Positions 20,647 to 29,737 of a stretch of DNA of 64,000 nt are shown here, piece by piece. The position numbers and the translations under genes are program-made. This DNA comes from Kluyvera genomosp. 3 (lineage in GTDB: Bacteria; Pseudomonadota; Gammaproteobacteria; Enterobacterales; Enterobacteriaceae). Every line of letters begins with the position of its first letter. Position 1 is the first letter of the stretch. Below the pieces are notes generated by a model that was not told the origin of the DNA, made no database searches, and saw nothing but the letters and a program-made list of their open reading frames with translations. The DNA is taken from the NCBI GenBank assembly GCA_002211745.1, contig CP022114.1, positions 2,698,645 to 2,762,644 on the forward strand, written 5' to 3'.

Positions 20647-21363
20647 TTAATAAAATTCAACGCTTGTATGTACTGTCATTACTGTAGGTTTAGGTTGTGG
20701 ATCCCCTGCCTTCTGTATAGTCAGGTCACATAACTCAGGAACGAGTTTTGCGTTGTATTTGCAGGTTGTTGTGGCGGTATATCCTTGTGCATAGCTGCTT
20801 TCATTTATGATTTTGTAATCAAGTGGTTTTTTATTCTTATCTGAATACGTAATTTCATTCTTTGACAAGATGTTACCAGAAGCATAAAACTCAGAGCGTA
20901 TCAAATTAGAGTCTTTATCATAAAAATGCTCTGCTATCTTCTGACCTAAATAATAGGTATCTTTAATCATCCCATCATCTGTAAGGGTGTATGTATTTTC
21001 ATCACCATTATCATTCTGAGATAGTAAATTACAATCCTTCGTTAGTCCAATAGAGTACGGGTTTTCACCTCTCTTACCTACAAGATTTACCCCATCATTC
21101 TTAAGTTCTGTTTTATAGCCATTTGAAATATTGTTCAGACTAAGACTTTCCACGCAACCTTTTTCATTTAGTTTTAATGAAATTTCATAACTTACCTTAC
21201 CATCATTTTCCACTATGGTATTGAGTGATTTCACTGGCCCATTAACAGGATTAAAATCAAATATGGTTGATAGATTGTATACTATAGGAATATAACGAGT
21301 TTCAGCATGGACCATCCCTGAAACAAAAATGGCACTGAGTAGCAAAGCATATGATTTATTCAT
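20647..21363 (-). CDS. YnfC-like exported protein (UPF0257 family), prophage cargo
   Basis: Intact 238-residue protein. Signal peptide MNKSYALLLSAIFVSGMVHA is followed directly by the mature protein; no lipobox cysteine, whereas E. coli YnfC is a lipoprotein. The stretch LYNLSTIFDFNPVNGPVKSLN-like (here YNLSTIFDFNPVNGPVKSLN) and the closing MTVHTSVEFY match YnfC. Function of the family is unknown. Its AT-rich sequence and its place between remnants of tail genes I and J, in the same orientation and with its own terminator, indicate a moron carried in by a prophage and kept intact while the phage genes decayed. Confidence 0.75.
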   Translation of the reverse strand: MNKSYALLLSAIFVSGMVHAETRYIPIVYNLSTIFDFNPVNGPVKSLNTIVENDGKVSYEISLKLNEKGCVESLSLNNISNGYKTELKNDGVNLVGKRGENPYSIGLTKDCNLLSQNDNGDENTYTLTDDGMIKDTYYLGQKIAEHFYDKDSNLIRSEFYASGNILSKNEITYSDKNKKPLDYKIINESSYAQGYTATTTCKYNAKLVPELCDLTIQKAGDPQPKPTVMTVHTSVEFY

Positions 21364-21416
21364 TTAACCTATCACCTTAACATTAGACTTATTATATTTA
21401 TTTCATTACAACACGG

Positions 21417-21560
21417 TTATTGCTGATCATCAACGTAAATCCCCGCAGAGATAATTGCACCACCAATACGTCGCTTACCATAAAGAAGCGGAACGGGGTT
21501 CCCCCTGTGCTGCTGTATTCGTCACGCCACCGAATGCATAAGAAGCACGGTTATCTGCGG
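21417..21560 (-). pseudogene. remnant of lambda-type tail assembly protein I (C-terminus)
   Basis: On the - strand the segment ending at 21417 reads AFGGVTNTAAQG, shift, then NPVPLLYGKRRIGGAIISAG and IYVDDQQ-stop, which is the characteristic C-terminus of prophage tail assembly (gpI-type) proteins. Only this end survives. In lambda, I lies directly before J; here the J remnant follows after the YnfC-like gene in the same orientation. Confidence 0.7.
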
Positions 21561-21587
21561 ATTACCAAGGCGCGAGATCACCTACCA

Positions 21588-21776
21588 TCATCGAGAACAG
21601 GGGCAAACCCATCGTTCATTCCAGTCAGATGGGGCATGAGAATGCCAGGATGGTTTATGAGGTCTACGGGAAGTGGATTGATTAGTGGGATCAGGTGGGT
21701 TGCTGAACAATAAATTCCAAATCGCAACGCCCCACAGCGCCAAAAAAACAAATACAAATGTTAGATTCTTAATCAT
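21588..21776 (-). CDS. small membrane ORF, possibly truncated at the prophage junction
   Basis: Starts MIKNLTFVFVFLALWGVAIW, one clear membrane span, then NLLFSNPPDP; the last third is only the reverse complement of the integrase fragment at 21600-21685 and is unlikely to be native. It follows the secreted-protein gene at 21781 by 4 bases. Either a small membrane protein whose true end was lost at the junction, or chance. Function unknown. Confidence 0.35.
   Translation of the reverse strand: MIKNLTFVFVFLALWGVAIWNLLFSNPPDPTNQSTSRRPHKPSWHSHAPSDWNERWVCPCSR
21600..21685 (+). pseudogene. C-terminal fragment of a phage tyrosine integrase
   Basis: GANPSFI, one-base shift, SQMGHENARMVYEVYGKWID and stop. 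This is the end of P2/lambda-type integrases, including the catalytic tyrosine in MVYEVYG and the SQMGHE block. Nothing upstream of 21600 continues the integrase, so only the last ~28 codons remain. Confidence 0.8.
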
Positions 21777-21780
21777 CTCA

Positions 21781-22152
21781 TCACTTACTTTGTTCGGGTA
21801 CATATGACAGCTGTTGAGCCGAGCACTTTATCATCCCACGGCCCTTAGAACCCGTTTGATCTAGCTCCGTTGCCAAAAGTGAATAATAACCACCGCCCAT
21901 AAATCTCAAATCTATAGTGGTTGTCAGCGAGGGATTCCCATGGTGCCCCTGCGCCTGGAGACGATCGGCGCTAAGCGCTGAAATTTCCGCATCAAAATCA
22001 CCATTAATCACAACATGTTTGTTATCAACAACATGAACTGTCACTCCCGTTTGACATTCAAAATTCATAGGATGTTGTACATCAAAAGGAGCGTAATCGG
22101 CCATGACCATCATCGGAGATATCATAACAAGCCCAGCTAAAATGATTTTCAT
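21781..22152 (-). CDS. small secreted protein of unknown function
   Basis: Intact 123 residues. Signal peptide MKIILAGLVMISPMMVMA, then a mature part of about 105 residues with two cysteines (FECQTG and MIKCSAQ) that could form a disulfide, and GGGYYSLLATEL in the middle. I do not recognise a family; a lysozyme-inhibitor-like fold was considered but the diagnostic motifs are absent. AT-rich and adjacent to prophage remnants, so probably acquired with them. A 4-base gap separates it from the small ORF at 21776. Confidence 0.6.
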   Translation of the reverse strand: MKIILAGLVMISPMMVMADYAPFDVQHPMNFECQTGVTVHVVDNKHVVINGDFDAEISALSADRLQAQGHHGNPSLTTTIDLRFMGGGYYSLLATELDQTGSKGRGMIKCSAQQLSYVPEQSK

Positions 22153-22526
22153 TTTTATAGAACCATCAGAAAGGAGACATAGGTTAGCATGGCTCTTTTT
22201 GTTAATAATTGCTCTATATCATCTGTTAAGCGTCATTATCTACTTGCAAAACTCAGCCGTTTCGCCGGCGCTCGCGCCTTAGCAAGGTATAAACAATAGC
22301 ACGGCGATGAATACAGCAAGCGCATCTGATTAGCCCCTACTTTCACGAGTAGCGACTCATAGGGAGGGCATGCTCGAGCTGCCGAGCATAATCTCCCCAT
22401 CAGACCTGAGTTTTCCTGCGCCAGCAAGAAGTTCCATCCCCTCAATCTTGCCGCGACATGGTTTCCACCTGGCGCAGAAAATAAACCAGCTAGCGACAAT
22501 GCCTCATTCACCCCGCTAACCGCGTA
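22153..22526. other. gap without a supported gene
   Basis: 374 bases between the secreted-protein gene and the amyA stop. A 91-codon frame on the - strand (22236-22511) is open, but shows no family motif and no convincing ribosome site. Probably the outer edge of the prophage scar. Confidence 0.4.
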
Positions 22527-24012
22527 TCAGAGTACCTCTTCTATCACCCATACGCTGACGCTGCCGCCGTTACAGGTAAAGGTCGCACTGCCTTCTGCGT
22601 CGGTCTCCACCACTTCCTCACGGTTATTCAGAAAATCCTTCCAGCGTTTATGGGCATAATTTTCCCCAGCGACAGCGTTTTTTCGCCCTCATCGCCGTTG
22701 GAGAGCACCACCACGCAGCCGGGCATTTCATCGGTGCCGCTGCGGCTAAATGCGATGCAGTTAGGGTGATCGAACCACAGCGTTTGAACGCCATGCGCAA
22801 ACCGCTGACGCGCGAGGATCAACTCATGCAGCTGTTCAATAACCGGCATATCGATAGTGTAAGTTTCGCCATCACCGCCGGTGTCCTCATAGTGCGCGCC
22901 AAACAGATCCGGATAAAAAACCGAAGGCACACCGTTTTCACGTAACAGGATGAGCGCATAGGCCAGCGGTTTAAACCACGCCTCCACCGGGGCCTCCAGC
23001 GCCTGAAGCGGCTGGGTGTCATGGTTGGCGACCAGCGTCACCGCATGGAACGGATCGGCCTCAACCAGCGTCGCGGTGAAAATCTGGCTCATGTCATAGT
23101 CGCGCCCCATGCGGGAAGCCTCATGGAAGTTCATCTGCAACGGTGCGTCAAACAGCATCGTTTTTCCCTCAACCTGAGCGATATACTGCTGCAATTTATC
23201 CACATCGTGAGACCAGTATTCCGCCACGATGAACAAAGGTTCAGGCGCCACTTCCTGTATATGCTCAATCCATTGCTTATAGAACCAGGCGGGAATATGT
23301 TTAACCGCATCAAGACGAAAGCCGTCGCAATGCGTTTGTTCGAGCATCCAGCGCGCCCAGTACTTGAGCTCTTCGGTAACGGCCTGATTACGGAAATCAA
23401 CGTTCTCGCCCATCAGATAATCAAAGTTGCCCATTTCGTCATCGACCTGGTCATTCCAGCCTTCACCGGTATAGTCGTTAACGATTTTGAAAATGCCGTC
23501 CTCGTCAGGATTCTCGATATGGTCGATGCCGCTAAAGCATTTGAAATCCCAGATAAACTGCGAGTACTTTCCTTCGCGCGCGGGGAATGAATAGCGGGTC
23601 CATGCCTCGCACTCGATGATCTCTTCATCAATCTGGGTTCGATCGTCGGCGTTAACACGCTGTACGCGAATATGCTCCTTCTCATCCGCCCCATCTTATG
23701 GTTCAACACCACGTCCATCAGCACCGCAATATTATGCTGTTGCAGTGCATCAATCGCCTGGAGTAACTGGGCTTTATCCCCATATTTTGTGGCAACCGAA
23801 CCTTTCTGCTCAAACTCCCCCAGGTCAAAAAGATCATAGCTGTCATAGCCAACGGAATAACCACCGGAGGCCCCTTTGCTGGCGGGCGGCAACCAGATCA
23901 TATTAATGCCAATCTCATGTAAGTTCGGGGCAAGGGCCGCGACCTCTGGCCACAATTCACCACCAGCGGGGTAATACCAGTGAAAGCATTGTAATAAGGT
24001 GGGGTTGCGCAT
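22527..24012 (-). CDS. amyA: cytoplasmic alpha-amylase AmyA
   Basis: GH13 alpha-amylase acting on cytosolic maltodextrins and glycogen fragments; no signal peptide. Start [15 protein letters not shown]. Catalytic groups are visible: Asp in GFRLDAVKH, Glu in IVAEYWS, Asp in LVANHDTQP; Ca-binding block [11 protein letters not shown] after repair. Breaks near 23688 and 22660, one G/C base each; the repaired protein has 495 residues, the E. coli length, and ends [14 protein letters not shown]. In E. coli amyA lies in the fli region, so its position here next to suf and a prophage scar reflects rearrangement. Confidence 0.93.
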
Positions 24013-24351
24013 ACCTGTTCTCCGTTGAAGGCGACACAAAAACTATAAGAGGGAAATCCACAGGTTGCGAGAATCTGGCCATATGGTCTCCTTACCAGAT
24101 ATGACTTTCTCACTACGCATGATGCACGCATATTTGACATATCCCATAGCGAGCAAGAAGCCATTCCGGGCTTAATCCAGGCTCTATCCTCAATAAGAAC
24201 TGTCAATAAACTGACAACGAGACAGTCGTTTTATCCATAAATATCATGAAAAAAACGCTACTTTGACGAAGCGCAAAACATCGCGTTTTCGATCGCGCTA
24301 TTAATTCACACCGCCAATCTATACCGTCTTGACATGTGAAAGGAGGAGACG
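24013..24351. other. gap between amyA and ydfZ, divergent promoters
   Basis: 339 bases holding the upstream regions of two divergent genes. I see no further gene and no operator that I can name with confidence. Confidence 0.4.
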
Positions 24352-24554
24352 ATGAAAACCTACGATCGTAACCGTAACGCTATCACGCTCGGCACCCGTG
24401 TGATGATTGCCAATAAAGGCGCAACCGGCGTGATTACCGCTATCCATGGTGAAGGTAAAACCGCTGAGCAGCTGCGTCGTGAGAGCTGTGTAGAGATTGA
24501 CGGCTGTGACGGGACGTTCTGCCGGTTGATTTGATCCGCCTGGGTCTTAACTGA
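24352..24554 (+). CDS. ydfZ: YdfZ family putative selenium-delivery protein
   Basis: Start MKTYDRNRNAITLGTRVMIA after a strong AGGAGGA site; matches E. coli YdfZ (MTTYDRNRNAITTGSRVMV...). YdfZ is a small cytosolic protein reported to bind selenium through a cysteine; here a cysteine is present in EIDGCDG. One C is missing near 24522; repaired, it ends PVDLIRLGLN at 24554 and is 67 residues, as in E. coli. Single gene with its own terminator. Confidence 0.85.
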
Positions 24555-24568
24555 TACGGCAACCGTTT

Positions 24569-24598
24569 GAGGCCACTTCGGTGGCCTTATTTGTTTTA
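24569..24598 (+). terminator. ydfZ terminator
   Basis: Stem AGGCCAC-TTCG-GTGGCCT followed by TATTTGTTTT. Confidence 0.8.
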
Positions 24599-24703
24599 AG
24601 CCGCCCGAGTGAAAAACAAAAAACTTATATTGATCAATCACAAAACCCGCGCAGCCAAATCAGGCAATAATCACGCTTTGTTGTAATAAAAGTATTTAAT
24701 CCA

Positions 24704-25044
24704 ATGAATTTCCTGAAGTTATTTTTTATCCTCGTTATTATTCCCTGTCAAAGCTATGCGCTCAATTTCTCATCCACAATATTGAAATTAAACTGCCGGA
24801 ACGCGGGCTGGTAGAAGTCATTCTGCACGTCTATGAACATACCCAGCAGTCCTGGAAAGGCCATTTTGAAACCGGTGCAGGCCATAAGCGCGTGGGTGAC
24901 ATTGAGATAATCCCCTTCGCCAACGGCGATACGCTGCTGCACCGTATCTCAACCGATGCATTCGGTTATGTTTATTACGGTGAAGAACGGGTAAGACATT
25001 GTCTCAAGCTGGATGAACGTCCGGTCTACCCTACCTTCGGCTGA
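24704..25044 (+). CDS. small exported protein of unknown function
   Basis: ATG 24704 begins MNFLKLFFILVIIPCQSYA, a clear signal peptide. After one missing base near 24771 the frame continues HNIEIKLPERGLVEVILHVY, then ...GHFETGAGHKRVGDIEIIPF and ends LDERPVYPTFG at 25044, about 113 residues in all. The regular hydrophobic alternation suggests a beta-rich periplasmic domain. I recognise no family. Convergent with umuC (33-base gap). Confidence 0.55.
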
Positions 25045-25077
25045 GTGCCTACCAACGTTGCCTGAACGCAGCGTTGG

Positions 25078-26327
25078 TCATCGGGCAACCGGCAGATCCG
25101 CGTAGCGTGTCGTATAGCTGGGGAAAGCATTCTTCGCTTCATCCCCCATTTCTGTTCCATTCCTTTTCCGGCAAAACCGATACTGCCGAGCCCGGAGTGA
25201 TTAATACTGTCGATGACCTGCATCAACGCCTGGCTATTGGCTCGCGGAGGCAAAGCATCAAACAAGTTGAGCTGCGCGACGCCCTGGCTGAAAAAATCAC
25301 TCAGCATTATCCCGGCTTTCATGTAGCGAAAGCCGTCGCGCCAGATACTGTCCAACACACGGACAGCCAGGTGGATAATATCGCGAGTATCACAGGTTGG
25401 AACGATGAGCCTGCCGCTAGCCTGCGGGCATAAAATGTCTCATTCTCCGCATGCGGGCTGGTGCGCATAAACAGGCTGACCACACAGCAGTACTGCCTTT
25501 CCGCACGCAGTTTTTCTGCCGCGCGTTCGGCATAGGCGCACACAACCTGATGCATCTCGTCATATGTCGTGATGCGATGGCTAAACGAGCGGCTAAAGAT
25601 GATCTGCTGTTTAGTAGGGGCAAACTCCTCCAACGCCAGGCAGGACTCCCCGCGCAGTTCGCGTACCGTGCGCTCCAGCACCACGTTAAAATGCTGGCGA
25701 ATAACCCAGGTTGAACTATCCGCAAGCTGTAACGCGCTCTCTATTCCCATCTGCTCCAGCTTCTTACGGGTACGTCTTCCAACACCCCAGACTTCATGCG
25801 CTGGAATTAAGGAGAGCAATTTACGCTGGCGCTCCGTTGCACAGAGATCGACGACACCGTTAGTTTTTCGCCAGGTTTTGGCCGCCAGATTCGCCAGCTT
25901 CGCCAGCGTTTTGGTTGGCCCAATACCCACCCCAACCGTCAGCCCGGTATTTCTTCGTACCGCATCACGTATCTGATGACCCAACACCTCAAACGAGCCC
26001 TCATCGGGCAATTCAATAAAGGCTTCATCAATCGAATAGATCTCCACACGGGAGCAAGATCCATCAATGTCTGCATCACCCGATGGCTGAGATCGGCATA
26101 CAGTGCGTAGTTAGAACTAAAAACGGTTACCCGCTGGCGAGACAATTCATTTTTAATTTTAAAATACGGTGCCCCATGCTAATGCCGAGCGCTTTAGCCT
26201 CCGCGGAACGAGAGATAATGCAGCCATCGTTATTGGATACCACCACCACCGGTTTACCCACCAAATCGGGGCGAAATACCGTCTCACAGGAGGCATAGAA
26301 ATTGTTAACATCAACCAATGCGAACAT
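25078..26327 (-). CDS. umuC: error-prone DNA polymerase V subunit UmuC
   Basis: Y-family polymerase that copies past DNA lesions during the SOS response. Catalytic carboxylates lie in [15 protein letters not shown] and YSIDEAFIEL; FNVVLERTVRELRGESCLALEEFAPTKQ-type little-finger linker and DFFSQGVAQLNLFD beta-clamp-binding region (QLNLF) are present. Four frame breaks (near 26150, 26060, 25395, 25100); repaired, it ends SYTTRYADLPVAR. The start overlaps the end of umuD. Clearly UmuC rather than DinB. Confidence 0.9.
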
Positions 26328-26744
26328 ATTTATGCGCTTTTAAACTGAACGTCACCACGCCGAAGATTTGCAACTCTTCCTCGGCATGAAAAGCAATCGG
26401 TTTGTACTGCGGGTTATGCGGCACCAGCAGGAGCGAGGGCCGGGTTCGCAACTCTTTAACCGTAAACTCCCCGCCACTGCCGCAACGACGATATCGCCGT
26501 GATCGGCTTTTAACGAGCGATCAACAACCAGCAGATCGCCATCACCGATACCCGCGCCAATCATCGAGTCACCGCTAACACGCACAAAATAGGTGGCGCT
26601 GGGGTGCTTGACCACCAGCCGATTCAGGTCCAGGCTCTCTTCGACATAGTCCTGAGCCGGGCTGGGAAAACCGCAGGGAATCCGCTCCAGGAACAATGGC
26701 AGTTCGAGGGACTGTTCTGCTTTATATAGATAAGTGGCGAACAT
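26311..26744 (-). CDS. umuD: SOS mutagenesis protein UmuD
   Basis: LexA-like protease that self-cleaves to UmuD' and joins UmuC in polymerase V. Cleavage site Cys-Gly is in RIPCGFPSP; nucleophile serine in [10 protein letters not shown]; catalytic lysine region [11 protein letters not shown], seen only after one G is restored near 26465. The end [22 protein letters not shown] overlaps the start of umuC. A perfect LexA box lies 17 bases before the ATG. N-terminus [20 protein letters not shown] differs from E. coli UmuD (MLFIKPADL...), so it is a divergent member. Confidence 0.9.
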
Positions 26745-26760
26745 CTTTATACACCATAAA

Positions 26761-26780
26761 TACTGTTTATATATACAGTA
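26761..26780 (-). promoter_or_regulatory. LexA box (SOS operator) of umuDC
   Basis: TACTGTTTATATATACAGTA, with the invariant CTGT-N8-ACAG core and full symmetry at the ends; one base from the ideal consensus. Placed directly upstream of umuD. Confidence 0.93.
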
Positions 26781-26879
26781 TTATGCAACAAGCGTAGAGA
26801 TCAAGCGGCTTGTCGTCCCTCGCGGTCAACCCGTTGAAGACGCGATAGATTTAATACAGGGTTATTCATGTCAGCGGGT

Positions 26880-27015
26880 AAGTCGGGCCAGTCCTGCAAA
26901 ACATGCTGGTATTCGTCGCCGTAATCCGTACCATACACGCCACACATTCGCTGATTCGCCGTCAGCGCGGGACAGCTCTTTTATCGTAAATCAAATGGAC
27001 TGGAAGACGCTGTAG
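26880..27015 (+). pseudogene. degraded phage integrase C-terminus at the ttcA attachment site
   Basis: The + strand reads ...AGIRRRNPYHTRHTFADSPS and later NQMDWKTL before a stop at 27015. RNPYQTRHTFA (with the catalytic Arg-x-x-His box) is the hallmark of tyrosine integrases of the IntR/Rac type; the remainder is scrambled and the catalytic tyrosine is gone. The remnant ends 39 bases before the ttcA start. In E. coli the Rac prophage with intR is inserted at ttcA. Confidence 0.7.
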
Positions 27016-27054
27016 TGGCCTGGGTATCCATTTAGATTTTTGAGTAACTATTAA

Positions 27055-27989
27055 ATGCAACAAAATCAAGAAATTAGCAAAAAAGAACAATACAATCTGA
27101 ACAAATTACAGAAGCGTCTGCGTCGTAACGTGGGCGAAGCCATCGCTGACTTCAACATGATTGAAGACGGCGATCGCATTATGGTTTGCCTCTCCGGCGG
27201 TAAAGACAGCTACACCATGCTGGAAATTCTGCGCAATCTGCAACAGAGCGCGCCAATCAGCTTCAGCCTGGTGGCGGTCAACCTCGACCAGAAACAACCG
27301 GGCTTCCCCGAGCATATTCTGCCGGAATATCTGGAAAAGCTGGGCGTTGAGTACAAAATCGTCGAAGAGAACACCTACGGTATCGTCAAAGAGAAGATCC
27401 CGGAAGGGAAAACCACCTGCTCACTCTGCTCTCGTCTGCGTCGCGGGATCCTCTACCGCACGGCCACCGAATTGGGCGCGACAAAAATCGCCCTCGGCCA
27501 CCACCGTGACGACATCCTGCAAACGCTGTTCCTGAACATGTTCTACGGCGGTAAAATGAAAGGTATGCCGCCGAAGCTGATGAGCGACGACGGCAAGCAC
27601 ATCGTTATCCGTCCGCTGGCCTACTGCCGCGAAAAAGACATCGAGCGTTTCTCCGAAGCCAAAGCGTTCCCGATCATTCCGTGTAATCTGTGCGGTTCTC
27701 AGCCGAACCTGCAGCGTCAGGTCATTGGCGATATGCTGCGCGACTGGGATAAACGCTATCCGGCCGTATCGAGACCATGTTTAGCGCCATGCAGAACGTG
27801 GTGCCTTCACACCTGTGTGATACCAACCTGTTTGATTTCAAAGGGTTGAACCACGACAGCGAAGTGATTGAAGGTGGCGACCTGGCATTTGACCGGGAAG
27901 AGCTGCCGCTACAGCCAGTGGGCTGGCAGCCGGAAGAAGAAGACGGTCAGCTGGATGAGCTGCGTCTGAATGTGGTTGAAGTGAAGTAA
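27055..27989 (+). CDS. ttcA: tRNA 2-thiocytidine(32) synthetase TtcA
   Basis: PP-loop ATPase with an Fe-S cluster that thiolates C32 of certain tRNAs. PP-loop motif LSGGKDSYT, cluster cysteines in [12 protein letters not shown] and [12 protein letters not shown]. One G is missing near 27764 (YPGRIETMF); repaired, it is 311 residues, identical in length to E. coli. The start and the 5' region are intact despite the adjoining integrase remnant. Convergent with dbpA. Confidence 0.95.
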
Positions 27990-27997
27990 GTCATTTG

Positions 27998-28027
27998 GCG
28001 TCTCAGGCTGCGGCCTGAGACGCTTTT
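27998..28027. terminator. terminator between ttcA and dbpA
   Basis: Stem GCGTCTCAGG / CCTGAGACGC with a six-base loop and TTTT on the + side; mainly serves ttcA. Confidence 0.8.
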
Positions 28028-28034
28028 CAGGATG

Positions 28035-29406
28035 TTATTTCAGCAGACGTACACGGCACGCCTTGCCTTTGATCTTCCCTTTCTGCAGTAATTTCCAGGC
28101 CTGATGGGCCACGCCTTCACGTACAGCTACGTAGACATGCGCCGGGTGGACATCAATTTTACCGATATCCGCGCCAACCAGCCCATATCGCCGGTTAACG
28201 CGCCCAGCACATCGCCCGCACGCATTTTGGCCTTTTTACCCCCGTCGATACACAGGGTCATCATTTCCGGCGCCAGCGGCGTAATACGCGTTTTAGCCGG
28301 CTCTGGCATCCAGTTCAGCTTCAGTTGCAGCATTTCGGCCAGAATATTGGCGCGCTGCGCCTCTTCCGGCGCGCAGAAGCTCACCGCCAGCCCACTGTTG
28401 CCCGCACGCGCGGTACGGCCAATACGGTGTACGTGCACCTCCGGATCCCACGCCAGCTCGTAGTTCACCACCATCGCCAGCGATTTAATATCCAGCCGCG
28501 CGCCGCCACGTCGGTCGCCACCAGAATACGCGCGCTGCCGTTGGCAAAACGTATCAGGGTCTGATCGCGATCGCGCTGTTCGAGGTCGCCGTGCAGCGCA
28601 ATGGTGCTTTGCCCCGCCGCGTTCAGCTCTTCAAACACCGCCTGACAATCTTTTTTGGTATTACAGAACACGACGCAAGAAGATGGCTGATGCTGGCTCA
28701 GCAACTGCTGTAACAGCGCGATTTTGCCGTGACGTGGTACGTCAAAAAACTGCTGTTCAACCGAGGGGAGCGCGTCAACGCTATCAATTTCGATCGTTTC
28801 CGGCGAACGTTGCACACGGCCGCTGATGGCGGCAATCGCTTCCGGCCAGGTCGCAGAGAACAGCAGCGTCTGGCGAGACGCTGGCGCAAAGCGAATCACT
28901 TCGTCGATAGCATCGCTAAAGCCCATATCCAGCATGCGGTCCGCTTCATCCATCACCAGCGTTTGCAGTGCATCCAGCGATACGGTGCCCTTTTGCAGGT
29001 GATCCAGCAGGCGGCCCGGCGTCGCGACGATAATATGCGGCGCATGCTGCAAGGAGTCGCGCTGCGCGCCGAACGGCTGGCCGCCGCAGAGGGTCAGCAC
29101 CTTAATATTCGGCAGATAGCGCGCCAGGCGGCGAATCTCACCGGCGACCTGATCGGCCAGTTCGCGCGTCGGACACAGCACCAGCGACTGGGTCTGGAAC
29201 AGGCTGGCATCGACATGCTGAAGCAGGCCAAGACCGAACGCTGCCGTTTTGCCGCTACCGGTTTTCGCCTGCACGCGCACGTCCTTTCCGGCCAGAATCG
29301 CCGGTAGCGACGCGGCCTGAACCGGCGTCATAGAGAGATAGCCCAGATCGTTCAGATTATCGAGCTGGGCGGCAGGAAGGGCATTCAGGGTGGCAAAAGC
29401 GGTCAC
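28035..29406 (-). CDS. dbpA: DEAD-box ATP-dependent RNA helicase DbpA
   Basis: Helicase specific for 23S rRNA hairpin 92, used in large-subunit assembly. Motif [16 protein letters not shown] box [10 protein letters not shown], motif III SATWPEA, motif [15 protein letters not shown], and C-terminal RNA-binding domain ending [11 protein letters not shown]. Breaks near 28497 (ARGLDI) and 28183 (TGDMGL) are single-base losses; repaired, 457 residues, as in E. coli. Convergent with ttcA. Confidence 0.95.
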
Positions 29407-29520
29407 AGTATTTTCTCGCGAATAAGGGGCTAAGGTTCAGCAGGCGCGTATCCTCGCAGATCTCGACGCGGGATGCGACAAATTAATCGGCGGGTACCAT
29501 CAGGGTAGCGGAAAAAAGAC

Positions 29521-29642
29521 AAAAAAAAGCCGACTATTCTAAGCCGGCGTCGTACGAATCAATTGTGCTATGCAGTAATTCAAAAAAGGAAGTAAGACAA
29601 TATGGAGCGCAACGCCCATCGCTTGACGTTGCATTCACCTGC
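29521..29642 (-). ncRNA. fnrS: FnrS small regulatory RNA
   Basis: The - strand from about 29642 begins GCAGGTGAATGCAACGTCAA and closely follows the E. coli FnrS sequence as I know it, through ATATTGTCTTACTTCC to the terminator stem GCCGGCTT...AGTCGGC and T8. FnrS is an Hfq-dependent sRNA made under anaerobiosis that represses mRNAs of aerobic metabolism (e.g. sodB, maeA). In E. coli it also lies between zntB and dbpA. An FNR site is centred about 42 bases upstream. The rest of the gap 29407-29737 is promoter sequence. Confidence 0.92.
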
Positions 29643-29677
29643 GGGATCGATATTGCCTCGATTGGCATGCCGTTTTA

Positions 29678-29691
29678 TTGACCTTGCTCAA
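29678..29691 (-). promoter_or_regulatory. FNR box of fnrS
   Basis: On the - strand TTGAGCAAGGTCAA, fitting TTGAT-N4-ATCAA at eight of ten positions; centred about -42 from the 5' end of fnrS, the class II activating position. A -10-like CAATAT lies between. Confidence 0.8.
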
Positions 29692-29737
29692 ATTAAGTGG
29701 CGTTACCCTCTCCAAAAGAGGTAAAAAAGGTGATTTT

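Noticed and set aside
21420-21713. A 97-codon + strand frame covering the tail-I and integrase remnants
   Set aside because: It joins antisense tail-I sequence to a partly out-of-frame integrase end; only the GANPSFI part is meaningful and is annotated separately.
22236-22511. A 91-codon - strand frame, considered as a HigB/RelE-type toxin
   Set aside because: The resemblance is limited to a few residues, there is no partner antitoxin and no ribosome site.
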